Of a DNA stretch of 64,000 nucleotides, positions 31,597 through 42,019 are shown one piece after another. Numbering within the stretch: position 1 is the stretch's first letter; each line of letters begins with the position of its first letter. A model generated the notes under the pieces. The model was given only the letters and a program-made list of their open reading frames with translations, did no database searches and was not told where the DNA came from. The stretch spans positions 1 through 64,000 of the forward strand of contig JAUXVT010000012.1 in the NCBI GenBank assembly GCA_030680405.1. The letters are read 5' to 3'. The position numbers were made by a program, and so were the translations under genes. The stretch comes from Thiobacillus sp. Lineage in GTDB: Bacteria > Pseudomonadota > Gammaproteobacteria > Burkholderiales > Thiobacillaceae.

Positions 31597-31605
31597 GGTG
31601 TCTCC

Positions 31606-32415
31606 TTATCGAATGGGGGTGCCGATGCGGCCGAAATCGTCAAAGCTCATCCAGATGAAAAAGGCCTTGCCGACGATGTTTTTATCCGGGACGAAGCCCC
31701 AATAACGGCTGTCGTTGCTGGCGTCGCGGTTGTCGCCCATCATGAAATACTGCCCTTGCGGAACCTTGCAGACGAAGCCCTCGCCCTCGGCATTGTAGGA
31801 GCAGTTTTCGCGGTAGGGGAAGTCCACCACCTGCGGCGGATAGACCGCGGGCTTGCCCGGCTCGGTCATCATAGTGTGGCCTACGCCGTTGAGATGCTCC
31901 TGGTACACCATGGCGGTGACGTAACTGAGGCCATTTCCGACATAACTGTAGGTGCCGGTGTTGGCGGTACGCACCGGCTGGCCGTTGATGCTGAGCTGCT
32001 TGTCGCGGTACTCGACCACATCGCCCGGCACGCCGATCACGCGCTTGATGTAATCCAGCCCGGGATCGGCCGGATAGCGGAACACCATGACATCGCCGCG
32101 CTCGGGGTTATTCAGCTCAACCACTTTCTTGTTGATTACCGGCAGGCGGATGCCATAGGCGTATTTGTTGACCAGGATGAAGTCGCCGACCAGCAGCGTC
32201 GGCATCATCGAGCCGGACGGAATCTTGAACGGCTCGACCAGGAAGGAGCGCAGCGCGAACACCACCAGGATGACCGGGAAGAAGCTCTTAGCGTATTCGA
32301 CCAGCAGCGGTTCACTGGCGCCTTTGTCGCGGCCGCGTTTCAGTACCAGCACGTCGAGCAGCCAGATGCCGCCGGTAATGGCGAGCGCGACGAAAAGGAT
32401 GAGCGCAAAATTCAT
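31606..32415 (-). CDS. lepB: Signal peptidase I
   Basis: Removes signal peptides at the periplasmic face. 269 residues from ATG 32415. Two N-terminal membrane segments precede the catalytic Ser69 (PSGSMMPTLLVGD) and the general-base Lys124 (DYIKRVIGVPGD); the GDNRDASNDSRYWGFV motif is present. It starts two bases after the lepA stop, supporting co-expression. Confidence 0.97.
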   Translation of the reverse strand: MNFALILFVALAITGGIWLLDVLVLKRGRDKGASEPLLVEYAKSFFPVILVVFALRSFLVEPFKIPSGSMMPTLLVGDFILVNKYAYGIRLPVINKKVVELNNPERGDVMVFRYPADPGLDYIKRVIGVPGDVVEYRDKQLSINGQPVRTANTGTYSYVGNGLSYVTAMVYQEHLNGVGHTMMTEPGKPAVYPPQVVDFPYRENCSYNAEGEGFVCKVPQGQYFMMGDNRDASNDSRYWGFVPDKNIVGKAFFIWMSFDDFGRIGTPIR

Positions 32416-32417
32416 GT

Positions 32418-34217
<1,800 letters not shown>

Positions 34218-34224
34218 AACAGAA

Positions 34225-34244
34225 CGGGCACGTTTCCGTGCCCG
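34225..34244. terminator. Hairpin between the glutaredoxin-like gene and lepA
   Basis: Eight-bp stem CGGGCACG/CGTGCCCG with a four-base loop, eight bases before the lepA start on the minus strand. There is no proper T run, so it may be a weak terminator, an mRNA-stability or processing hairpin, or a feature of the lepA leader. Confidence 0.35.
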
Positions 34245-34281
34245 GTTAGGGATGCGATAACTTGCCGGATTTTAACGGATT

Positions 34282-34527
34282 TCAGGGGTTGGCGCGCAGC
34301 CATTCCTGAAACGCGGGCAGATTAAGCTGATGACGGCAGATTTCCGTCTCGCCATCGAACAGCAGCGGCACGTCCCAGCCGTGGCGTGTCTTGAGCGACG
34401 GATCGGCATCCACATCCACGCACTCCAAACGATGTCCGGTGCCTGCGATCAGGACGCTGATTTCTGCCGCCATTTCCTCGCACAGCAGGCAGCCGACCCG
34501 GGTGTAGAGCGTGAGCGTTTTACTCAA
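34282..34527 (-). CDS. Glutaredoxin-like protein (DUF836)
   Basis: 81 residues with a thioredoxin-fold start LTLYTRVGCLLCEEM; the redox pair is Cys13-x-x-Cys16. The cis-Pro region appears as WDVPLLFDGE. It overlaps the end of mucD by eight bases. Family members lie near lepA/mucD in many betaproteobacteria. The substrate is unknown. Confidence 0.85.
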   Translation of the reverse strand: MSKTLTLYTRVGCLLCEEMAAEISVLIAGTGHRLECVDVDADPSLKTRHGWDVPLLFDGETEICRHQLNLPAFQEWLRANP

Positions 34528-35911
34528 CCGATATCTTCAGCGGAATGTAGAGTGAGCCGTCGCCGCGCCGCACCAGGATCGCCGCGCTCTTGCCCTTGGG
34601 AACGGCGCCGATCGCCTTGCGGAAGGCCTCGACCGTGGCAATCTTGCCGTTATTCACCGCGAGGATCACGTCACCGACGCGGATGCCCGCGCGCGCGGCG
34701 TCGCCGGTAACCTCTTCCACCAACAGACCGTGGTCGATCTTGAGTTCGCGCCGCTGGTCGGCAGTCAGTTCGGACAACGCCAGGCCGCCCCGCGAATACG
34801 TCTTGCCGCTCTTGCCGGAGAGCTGCTCCTCGCCCGGCAGTTCGCCCAGCACCACCAGCAGTTCCTGCGCCTTACCGCGGCGCCACACCTGCAGCGGAAT
34901 CTTCGCCCCCGGCTTGGCCATGCCGACCATGCGCGGCAGGTCGCCCGAGTTTTCCACCGGCTTGCCGTTGAACATGAGAATCACGTCAGCCGCCTGCAGG
35001 CCGGTCCGGGCCGCCGGGCTGTCTTCCTGCACCTGCGCAATCAGCGCGCCGCGCGGGCGATCCAGGCCGAAGGATTCGGCGAGGTCGGCCGTCACTTCCT
35101 GGATCACCACACCCAGCCAGCCGCGCGAGACTTTGCCGGCCACCTTCAACTGGTCGGCCACGTCCATCGCCACGTCGATCGGGATCGCGAACGACACGCC
35201 CTGATAACCGCCGCTACGGCTGTATATCTGCGAATTGATACCGACCACCTCGCCCTTCATGTTGAACAGCGGCCCACCCGAGTTGCCGGGGTTGATCGGC
35301 ACATCGGTCTGGATGTAGGGCACATAACTTTCCGACGGCAGCGAACGCCCCTTGGCGGAGACGATGCCGGCGGTGACCGAATTCTCGAAGCCGAACGGCG
35401 AACCGATCGCTGCCACCGCCTCGCCGACACGCAGCCTGGCGGGGTCGCCCAGCTTGACGGCAGGCAGGTTGTTGGCGGTGATCTTGATGACGGCCACATC
35501 GGTGCGTGCGTCTGCCCCCACCACCTTGGCGGTGAATTTGCGCTTGTCGATGAGCTTGACCACGACCTCATCCGCGCCCTTGACTACATGCGCATTGGTC
35601 AGGATATAGCCGTCGCTGCTGACGATGAAACCGGAGCCGGCGCCGCGTGCGGGAATCTCCTGCATCGGTCCGCGTCCGCCGGAGCCGCCCGGCGGGAAGA
35701 AGCGGCGGAAGAACTCCTGCATGTCCTCCTCGTCGGGCACAGCGAAAGGGAAGCCCTCGACGCTGCGCTTCACCAGCTTGGTGGTGCTAATGTTAACCAC
35801 CGCCGGGCCGTGTGTTTCGACCAGATCGGCCACATCCATCACCTCTTTTGCCAACGCCGGCGCAGACAAGGTCAATACCAGCGCTGTCGCGGCCAAAGCC
35901 GTTCTCATCAT
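34520..35911 (-). CDS. mucD: Periplasmic serine protease DegP/MucD (Do family)
   Basis: Envelope quality-control protease and chaperone. 463 residues. A signal peptide ends near LSAPALA-KE; the trypsin-like domain has the triad His108 (TNAHVV), Asp138 (RTDVAV) and Ser211 (GNSGG); two PDZ domains follow (from about residues 255 and 375). GAGGAAAGGA precedes the ATG. It lies downstream of rseC in the rpoE operon, as in Pseudomonas mucABCD. Confidence 0.96.
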   Translation of the reverse strand: MMRTALAATALVLTLSAPALAKEVMDVADLVETHGPAVVNISTTKLVKRSVEGFPFAVPDEEDMQEFFRRFFPPGGSGGRGPMQEIPARGAGSGFIVSSDGYILTNAHVVKGADEVVVKLIDKRKFTAKVVGADARTDVAVIKITANNLPAVKLGDPARLRVGEAVAAIGSPFGFENSVTAGIVSAKGRSLPSESYVPYIQTDVPINPGNSGGPLFNMKGEVVGINSQIYSRSGGYQGVSFAIPIDVAMDVADQLKVAGKVSRGWLGVVIQEVTADLAESFGLDRPRGALIAQVQEDSPAARTGLQAADVILMFNGKPVENSGDLPRMVGMAKPGAKIPLQVWRRGKAQELLVVLGELPGEEQLSGKSGKTYSRGGLALSELTADQRRELKIDHGLLVEEVTGDAARAGIRVGDVILAVNNGKIATVEAFRKAIGAVPKGKSAAILVRRGDGSLYIPLKISVE

Positions 35912-35913
35912 GA

Positions 35914-36348
35914 TTATCCTTTCCTCACGTGAAACAGGTTGACGTCTTCACGTCTGAGCACGACCGGGCGCGCCGCCCTGCCGCCTCGCGCGGCCAGCCA
36001 GCCCGCCACTCCCCCGAGCAGCATGCCAACCAGTGCGGGGCCGTCACCGGGCTGCACCGCCTGTGCCAGCAACGCGCCCGCCAGCATCAGCGCCAATGGC
36101 AGGCCGTAGACACGCAATGCGCTCTTGAGCACGCTGCCACGGGCAATACCGACCACGATGCGGTCACCCGGAGCCAGCGACAGGTCGCAGTCGACCAGAA
36201 AATGGCGCGGTTTGCGCTGGAACAACTCGGCAATGCGGCGCGACGAACAGCCCTGCCCGCCGCAGGTGCCGCAGCCCGACGGTTCGACCGCCTGCACCCA
36301 GATGCCATCGGATGCGGTTTTGATGACTTCGGCGGTTTGCTCCAGCAT
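35914..36348 (-). CDS. rseC: SoxR-reducing/sigma-E regulatory protein RseC (MucC)
   Basis: 144 residues. N-terminal Cys cluster CGTCGGQGC (Cys26, Cys29, Cys34), then two membrane helices (LPLALMLAGALLAQAV and ALVGMLLGGVAGWLAA) and a short tail. RseC positively affects sigma-E and assists SoxR reduction in E. coli. The gene ends two bases before mucD starts. Confidence 0.92.
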   Translation of the reverse strand: MLEQTAEVIKTASDGIWVQAVEPSGCGTCGGQGCSSRRIAELFQRKPRHFLVDCDLSLAPGDRIVVGIARGSVLKSALRVYGLPLALMLAGALLAQAVQPGDGPALVGMLLGGVAGWLAARGGRAARPVVLRREDVNLFHVRKG

Positions 36349-36356
36349 GGTGGCGC

Positions 36357-37313
36357 TTACTTCCTTTTCACCGAATTGCCGGTTTCGATCAATGCCATGT
36401 TCGGCACTTCGCCGAGGGTCGTCACGGTGTGGCCATCAACCTCGCGCGCATAGACACCGATCGTGCCTTCGGCTGACAGGCCCTGCAGGCGTTGCGCCTG
36501 GGGATCGGCGGGTTCGACAAACATCGACAGCACGCTCAGGCCGTCCGAAAACACCAGATGGGTGACGGGCGCCCGCTTGCCCGGCAGCGAACGCACCGCC
36601 TCCTGCACTTGTTCGAAACCCGGCGGCGGAGTCACGCTCCAGACCACCTCGGCCGGTTTGTCGAGACTGGCTTTCTGGATGCGCTTGCCCGCCAACTCAT
36701 TGCGGAACAGCTGGGCGTCGGGCGCCTTGCCAATCTGGATTTCGGAGAACACGAACATCGACACCACGCTGCCATTGCTGTTGACAGTGCGCGACTTGAG
36801 CGGCAGTCCGGTTTGCTTGTCCAGCCACAAGTTGTAGGCGTAGCGATAGCCATCGTTCGGCTCCAGCGTCACCACCTGGCAGGGTCGTCCCGCTACGCGC
36901 TCGGTTCCGCCGAGTTTCGCCACGTAATAATAGAGCAGGCTGGCCGGCTGGGCGGGCAGCAAGGCCGGGAAGAAACGGCGCTGGGTATTGCGCTCCAGCC
37001 GCACATGCTTGCCATCAGGCAAGTGACAGTACACGTCGTTGTTGATGCGCAGGAACTGGCGCGGTGCACCGTCCATGACCTCGACTTTTTCCAGCTCGCC
37101 GGTCGCATCGATACGGTGCAGCACACGCAGCACCTCGACGTGTTCGCCGTGGTGATATACATAGACGCCGCTGTAGTTCTGCTGCTTGGCGGCAGCGGCG
37201 GCGCGGTTGAGCCATTCGAGCGCGGCGTCGGCGCGCGCCATGCCGGACAACAGCACCAGTCCGGTAAACCCCAAAGCCCACCAGCCTTGGCGCCAAACAA
37301 ACAGCGCCCGCAT
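36357..37313 (-). CDS. rseB: Sigma-E regulatory protein RseB (MucB)
   Basis: Periplasmic sensor that binds RseA and protects it from DegS cleavage until lipoprotein or LPS signals displace it. 318 residues from ATG 37313. A signal peptide (FTGLVLLSGMARADA) precedes a LolA/LolB-like domain (NYSGVYVYHHGEHVEVLRV) and the smaller C-terminal domain. TGATG overlap with rseA. Confidence 0.94.
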   Translation of the reverse strand: MRALFVWRQGWWALGFTGLVLLSGMARADAALEWLNRAAAAAKQQNYSGVYVYHHGEHVEVLRVLHRIDATGELEKVEVMDGAPRQFLRINNDVYCHLPDGKHVRLERNTQRRFFPALLPAQPASLLYYYVAKLGGTERVAGRPCQVVTLEPNDGYRYAYNLWLDKQTGLPLKSRTVNSNGSVVSMFVFSEIQIGKAPDAQLFRNELAGKRIQKASLDKPAEVVWSVTPPPGFEQVQEAVRSLPGKRAPVTHLVFSDGLSVLSMFVEPADPQAQRLQGLSAEGTIGVYAREVDGHTVTTLGEVPNMALIETGNSVKRK

Positions 37314-37858
37314 CAATGCGGCTCCACCGCAACCGCCATGACGCGCTGGTAAGGCGATGCCACTGCCATCGGGGCGAATTCCTGATGCGCCACCAGATAG
37401 GGGGCGAGGCGGGCATCGTCACGCGCCAGTTCCGGCGCCAGTGCTGCTTGCTGGAAACCCGGCGCAACCGCCATCGGTGCAGTGGCAGGGGCATCCGCCA
37501 TCAGCCCGGTCAGCGCGATCACGCCCCATACCGCGAGCGAGGCAAACGATGCCACCGCCACCCGCTGCGGCCACACGCTGCGGCGCGGCGCGAGCACGGT
37601 CGGCTCGGCCGCCAGTTGCGCCGAGAAGCGCGCCATGAAGTCGTCCTGCACCGGCGCCACGCCACGCATCAGGTCGCCGATCAGGTGGTATTCAGACCAG
37701 TTCTGGCGCAAGGCCTCATCGTGCTTCATCGCCGTGATGCAGGCCTCGGTTTCGGCGCGCGCGGTTTCACCGTCGAGTGTGGCGGACAGCATCAACTGCC
37801 GGTCGTCGTCGGCCTGTTCAGCCTGGGGAAGGATGTTGGGTTTGCGAAGTGCTGACAT
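37313..37858 (-). CDS. rseA: Anti-sigma-E factor RseA (MucA)
   Basis: 181 residues from ATG 37858. The cytoplasmic sigma-binding domain carries LSATLDGE and [12 protein letters not shown]; one membrane helix lies near 100-119 ([20 protein letters not shown]); the periplasmic tail is for RseB. Its ribosome site AAGGTGGT lies inside the last codons of rpoE, so synthesis of sigma factor and anti-sigma is tied. Confidence 0.93.
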   Translation of the reverse strand: MSALRKPNILPQAEQADDDRQLMLSATLDGETARAETEACITAMKHDEALRQNWSEYHLIGDLMRGVAPVQDDFMARFSAQLAAEPTVLAPRRSVWPQRVAVASFASLAVWGVIALTGLMADAPATAPMAVAPGFQQAALAPELARDDARLAPYLVAHQEFAPMAVASPYQRVMAVAVEPH

Positions 37859-37860
37859 GG

Positions 37861-38457
37861 TTACCACCTTTTATCCTGACTGGTGCCCAGCATCGGGCGT
37901 ATCTTTTCGGCAATGGCCTCGCGCGCGCGAAAGATCCGCGAACGCACGGTGCCGATCGGGCATTCCATCATCTGCGCGATTTCCTCGTAGCTCATGCCTT
38001 CGATTTCGCGCAGCGTGATGGCTGTCCTCAATTCCTCGGGCAGCGCGTCGACTGCCTCATTCACTGCTTGGGCGATCTGCTTGGTCTGAAGTTCCGCTTC
38101 CGGCGTCGCAATGTCGCGCAACAGATCGCCTTCTTCGTAATTCTCCGCGTCTTCCGCCAGAACATCGCTCGACACCGGCTGACGCTTGTGCGCCACCAGG
38201 TAATTCTTGGCGGTGTTGACGGCGATGCGGTACAGCCAGGTGTAAAACGCGCTTTCGCCGCGGAATCCAGGCAACGCGCGATAGGCCTTGATAAAAGCTT
38301 CCTGCGTAATATCTTCCACCTCCGCCGTGTCGCGCACCATGCGCGACAACAGCCGCCCGAGCTTGCGTTGATACTTGATCACCAACAGCTCGAAAGCGCG
38401 CTTGTCGCCCTGCTGGGCACGTTCAACCAATACCTGATCCAGTTCGCGGTCCGACAT
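37861..38457 (-). CDS. rpoE: RNA polymerase sigma factor RpoE (AlgU)
   Basis: ECF sigma factor for envelope stress. 198 residues from ATG 38457 ([20 protein letters not shown]). Region 2 contains [19 protein letters not shown] and [18 protein letters not shown]; region 4 contains [24 protein letters not shown] five codons upstream is less likely. It is divergent from nadB. Confidence 0.97.
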   Translation of the reverse strand: MSDRELDQVLVERAQQGDKRAFELLVIKYQRKLGRLLSRMVRDTAEVEDITQEAFIKAYRALPGFRGESAFYTWLYRIAVNTAKNYLVAHKRQPVSSDVLAEDAENYEEGDLLRDIATPEAELQTKQIAQAVNEAVDALPEELRTAITLREIEGMSYEEIAQMMECPIGTVRSRIFRAREAIAEKIRPMLGTSQDKRW

Positions 38458-38516
38458 ATCTCCCTGCTGCAATTATGTTTATGTTGAAAGTATACGTGAC
38501 CGCACCTTCCGGAACA

Positions 38517-38544
38517 TGAGAGGATGCGCCGGCAAAAAAGTTCA
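38517..38544 (-). promoter_or_regulatory. Candidate sigma-E promoter of rpoE
   Basis: On the minus strand: TGAACTT, 16 bases, TCTCA. The sigma-E consensus is GGAACTT with TCTGA/TCAAA at 16-17 bases. Transcription would start about 50 bases before the rpoE ATG. Self-activation of rpoE by sigma-E is known in E. coli. Confidence 0.4.
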
Positions 38545-38612
38545 CCCCGCCAGGTTCGATACAGCGGGGTTATTCGGGCCCGGCCCAAGCCTGCTATCAT
38601 CCCCCGACCATC

Positions 38613-40238
38613 ATGCATAGACACGACGTCCTCATCCTCGGCAGCGGCCTCGCCGCGCTGACCACCGCGCTCAAGCTTGCCGACCAGCGCCGCGTCGCCA
38701 TTGTCACCAAGCGCCAGATGACCGACGGCGCCAGCGACTGGGCGCAGGGCGGGATTGCGGCGGCTGTCGACAACGGCGATTCGGTCGAAGCCCACGTCCA
38801 CGACACCCTGGTCGCCGGCGCCGGCCTGTGCGACGAAGCGGTCACCCGCATGGTGGCCAGCCAGGCGCGTGAAATGATCGCCTGGCTGACCGCCAACGGC
38901 GTCGCCTTCACCCCCGACCCGCAGGCGCCAGGCGGCCTGCATCTGGCGCGCGAAGGCGGTCACTCCAGGCGCCGTGTGGTGCACGCGGCCGACGCCACCG
39001 GCCATGCGGTGCAGACCAGCCTGCTCGACCACGTGCGCGCCCATCCCAATATCGACACCTTCGAGCAGCACGTCGCCATTGACCTCATCACGGGCAAGCG
39101 CGCCGGCGGGCAGGAACGGCAGATCCACGGCGCCTATGCGCTGAACAAGGGCAGCGGCGAAGTCGAAACCTTCGCCGCCGGCCACACCGTGCTGGCTACC
39201 GGCGGCGCCGGCAAGGTCTATCTCTACACGACCAACCCCGACACCTCGACCGGCGACGGCATTGCGATGGCGTGGCGCGCCGGCTGCCGGGTGGCCAACC
39301 TGGAATTCGTGCAGTTCCACCCGACCTGTCTGTACCACCCGCACGCCAAGTCCTTTCTCATTAGCGAGGCGGTGCGCGGCGAGGGCGGGCTGCTGTTGCT
39401 GCCCGATGGCTCGCGCTTCATGCACCTGCACGACGAGCGTGCCGAACTCGCGCCGCGCGACGTGGTGGCGCGCGCGATCGACTTCGAGATGAAAAAGCGC
39501 GGTATCGACTGCGTCTACCTCGACATCAGCCACAAGCCGGCCGACTTCGTGCGCGAGCATTTCCCGACCATCCACCGCCGCTGCCTCGAACTCGGCATCG
39601 ACATCACGCGCCAGCCGATCCCGGTGGTGCCGGCCGCGCACTACACCTGCGGCGGCGTCGTTACCGACATGAACGCGCGTACCGACCTGTGCAACCTGCA
39701 TGCTGTCGGCGAAGTCACCTTCACCGGCCTGCACGGCGCCAACCGCCTGGCATCGAACTCGCTGCTCGAATGCCTGGTATTCGGCCATGCCGCCGCGCGC
39801 GACATTCTGGCCGCCCCGCCCGCGCCCGCGCTTGATCTGCCGCCGTGGGACGCATCGCGCGTCACCGATCCAGACGAGGAAGTGGTGATCTCGCACAACT
39901 GGGACGAACTGCGGCGCTTCATGTGGGACTATGTCGGCATCGTGCGCACCAACAAGCGGCTGACGCGCGCGGCGCACCGCATCCGCCTGCTGCGGGACGA
40001 AATCGACGAGTTCTATCGCCACTTCCGCGTCAGCAACGACCTCATCGAGCTGCGCAATCTGGTGCAAAGCGCCGACCTCATCATCTGCTCGGCCAAGTTG
40101 CGGCAGGAAAGCCGCGGCCTGCACTACAGCCGCGACTATCCCGAGACGCTGCCGATCGCCGGCAACACGGTGCTCAACCCGCGCCCGGGGACACTGTGTC
40201 CGAGCGTGTGCGGCGTGACCAGCGAAGCGACACCCTGA
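38613..40238 (+). CDS. nadB: L-aspartate oxidase
   Basis: FAD-dependent oxidation of aspartate to iminoaspartate, the first step of NAD synthesis. 541 residues. N-terminal GSGLAALTTALKLA binds FAD; DWAQGGIAAAV, GGHSRRRVVHAADATG, EFVQFHPTCLY and HYTCGGVVTDMNART are family blocks. A weak -10 (TATCAT, 38595-38600) gives a very short leader with no Shine-Dalgarno. Its 3' end overlaps the opposite-strand YgfX-like gene by 65 bases. Confidence 0.97.
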   Translation: MHRHDVLILGSGLAALTTALKLADQRRVAIVTKRQMTDGASDWAQGGIAAAVDNGDSVEAHVHDTLVAGAGLCDEAVTRMVASQAREMIAWLTANGVAFTPDPQAPGGLHLAREGGHSRRRVVHAADATGHAVQTSLLDHVRAHPNIDTFEQHVAIDLITGKRAGGQERQIHGAYALNKGSGEVETFAAGHTVLATGGAGKVYLYTTNPDTSTGDGIAMAWRAGCRVANLEFVQFHPTCLYHPHAKSFLISEAVRGEGGLLLLPDGSRFMHLHDERAELAPRDVVARAIDFEMKKRGIDCVYLDISHKPADFVREHFPTIHRRCLELGIDITRQPIPVVPAAHYTCGGVVTDMNARTDLCNLHAVGEVTFTGLHGANRLASNSLLECLVFGHAAARDILAAPPAPALDLPPWDASRVTDPDEEVVISHNWDELRRFMWDYVGIVRTNKRLTRAAHRIRLLRDEIDEFYRHFRVSNDLIELRNLVQSADLIICSAKLRQESRGLHYSRDYPETLPIAGNTVLNPRPGTLCPSVCGVTSEATP

Positions 40239-40605
40239 GGCGACGCAAGTCGTCGGCGTCCGCGCTGTCGGGCAGCAGCGCCAGGATACGCACGGGGCAG
40301 CCTGCCGTCCGGTAGCGCAACACGATCAACGCGGTCGAAACAAAACTATCGCCCAGCACCTCGGCATCGCGCCATTCAGCCGTGTCATCCAGGCATTGCA
40401 GCCGGCCGTCTGCCGCTATACGCAGACTTTCCATCGGGAGCGCCCGCCGCCAGCCCCACACAGCCAGGCCCACAACTGCCATGCCCAGCGTCAGTTGCAG
40501 ACTGCCCGGCAGCGCCGCGAGATACACGGCGGCCTGCGCCAGCAGCAGCATGCCCGCCAGCAACAGCCCCAACCGGCGTGAGGGTTTGAGCTCAATCTTG
40601 CGCAT
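40174..40605 (-). CDS. YgfX/CptA-like membrane protein
   Basis: 143 residues from ATG 40605 (MRKIELKPSRRLG); a GTG four codons earlier is possible. Two close membrane helices (LLLAGMLLLAQAAVYLAAL and LGMAVVGLAVWGW) are followed by a cytoplasmic tail with SLRIAADGRLQCLDD, the YgfX pattern. E. coli YgfX partners SdhE and affects cell shape; the neighbour ygfZ supports the assignment. The last 65 bases are antisense to nadB. Confidence 0.7.
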   Translation of the reverse strand: MRKIELKPSRRLGLLLAGMLLLAQAAVYLAALPGSLQLTLGMAVVGLAVWGWRRALPMESLRIAADGRLQCLDDTAEWRDAEVLGDSFVSTALIVLRYRTAGCPVRILALLPDSADADDLRRLRVSLRWSRRTRSDTVSPGAG

Positions 40606-40657
40606 CAGCGTGTACACTTTTGGCCTTCATCGCATCCCCTTTTGACTGGACCGTATC

Positions 40658-41689
40658 GTGATCGATTCCTGGAAAAACTTTCTGCAATCTCAAGGCGCGG
40701 TAATCGAAGGCAGCGCCGTGCTGAATTATGGCGACCCCGCCGCCGAGCGTGCTGCCGCTGCGGACGGCACCATTGTGGCGGATTTGTCGCAACTCGGCGT
40801 CATCGCATTCCGTGGCGACGACACTGCCACGTTTTTGCAGGGCCAGCTTACCAACGACGTGCGCGCGCTGCACGACGACAGCGCCCAGTGGAGCGGCTAT
40901 TGCAGCCCCAAGGGGCGCCTGCTCGGCAATTTCATGGCGTGGCGGCGAGGCGAGGATTATTGCCTGCAACTCTCGGGCGACATTCTTCCCGGCGTGCTGA
41001 AGCGCTTATCCATGTTCATCCTGCGCGCCAAGGTGCAGGGGCGCGATGCCAGCAACGAAAACGTGCGGCTGGTCGTTGCAGGCAAGCAGGCGCTGGCGGC
41101 GGCGACCGCCGCGATGGGCGCCGTACCGGAAGCCGCGATGCGCTCGGTCGCCGGCGAGGCCGGCCAGGTGATCCGCCTGGGCGACGACAAGTTCGTGCTG
41201 TCGATCGCGCCCGAGCGTGCTGCCGCCGTGTGGCAGCTGCTGCTGCGTGAATCGGCCACCCCGGTTGGCGCCCCGGTGTGGGACTGGCTGCGGCTCAACG
41301 CCGGCATTCCGATGATCGTCGCCGCCACCCAGGAGCAGTTCGTGCCGCAGATGGTCAACCTCGAAGTCATCGGCGGGGTCAGTTTCCAGAAGGGCTGCTA
41401 CCCCGGCCAGGAAATCGTCGCGCGCAGCCAGTATCTAGGCAAGCTCAAGCGCCGCATGTTTTTGGCCCATGTGGATGCCGAAGCCGCACCGGGCGACCAT
41501 TTATACAGCACCGACATGGACGGCCAGGCCACCGGCACCGTGGTCAATGCGGCACCCGCGCCGACCGGCGGCTTCGATGTGCTGGCCGTCGCCCAGGTCG
41601 AAAGCGCGAACACGCAGACCCTGCATCTGAAAGCCGCCGACGGCGCGGCTTTAACACTGAAGCCCCTGCCCTATGGGCTGCCCGAATAG
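40658..41689 (+). CDS. ygfZ: Folate-dependent Fe-S cluster assembly protein YgfZ
   Basis: 343 residues, GcvT-like fold. The family signature KGCYPGQE is at 245-252, with the conserved Cys247. It supports maturation or repair of certain Fe-S enzymes using tetrahydrofolate. The next gene begins at the base after its TAG. Confidence 0.94.
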   Translation: MIDSWKNFLQSQGAVIEGSAVLNYGDPAAERAAAADGTIVADLSQLGVIAFRGDDTATFLQGQLTNDVRALHDDSAQWSGYCSPKGRLLGNFMAWRRGEDYCLQLSGDILPGVLKRLSMFILRAKVQGRDASNENVRLVVAGKQALAAATAAMGAVPEAAMRSVAGEAGQVIRLGDDKFVLSIAPERAAAVWQLLLRESATPVGAPVWDWLRLNAGIPMIVAATQEQFVPQMVNLEVIGGVSFQKGCYPGQEIVARSQYLGKLKRRMFLAHVDAEAAPGDHLYSTDMDGQATGTVVNAAPAPTGGFDVLAVAQVESANTQTLHLKAADGAALTLKPLPYGLPE

Positions 41690-41977
41690 GTGAAGAGCGC
41701 CTATGTCTATTACCGCATCGACCCTGCGCAGGCCGGCCTGGCTGGTGCGCGGATCGATGGGCTGCTGAGCACGATGGCCGCGCATTGCAGCCAGCCGCCG
41801 CGGCGGCTGAACCGCTGTGACGATTCGGCGACGTGGATAGAAATTTACGATGGCATTGCCGACTTCACCACGTTTGCCGCGGCCTTGAAGGCGGCTGTTC
41901 AGACGTTCAAATGCACGGAATTCGCTCAGGGTGAACGCCATCTGGAGTGTTTTTCCGCACCAGACTCGGCGCCATAA
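41690..41977 (+). CDS. DUF4936 family protein, GTG start
   Basis: 95 residues. It starts at GTG 41690, directly after the ygfZ stop, giving MKSAYVYYRIDPAQA. The YVYYR-D opening and CDDSATWIEIYDGIADF match the small betaproteobacterial DUF4936 family. Function unknown; cotranscription with ygfZ is certain from the zero spacing. The stop codon lies inside the terminator stem. Confidence 0.8.
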   Translation: MKSAYVYYRIDPAQAGLAGARIDGLLSTMAAHCSQPPRRLNRCDDSATWIEIYDGIADFTTFAAALKAAVQTFKCTEFAQGERHLECFSAPDSAP

Positions 41978-42005
41978 AAAAGCTGGGCGAACCCAGCTTT
42001 TTTAT
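41974..42005. terminator. Bidirectional terminator after DUF4936 and the CsgG-like gene
   Basis: A perfect 14-bp stem (ATAAAAAAGCTGGG, loop CGAA, CCCAGCTTTTTTAT) flanked by A and T runs lies between two converging genes. Confidence 0.92.
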
Positions 42006-42019
42006 GCAGACCGGACGGC

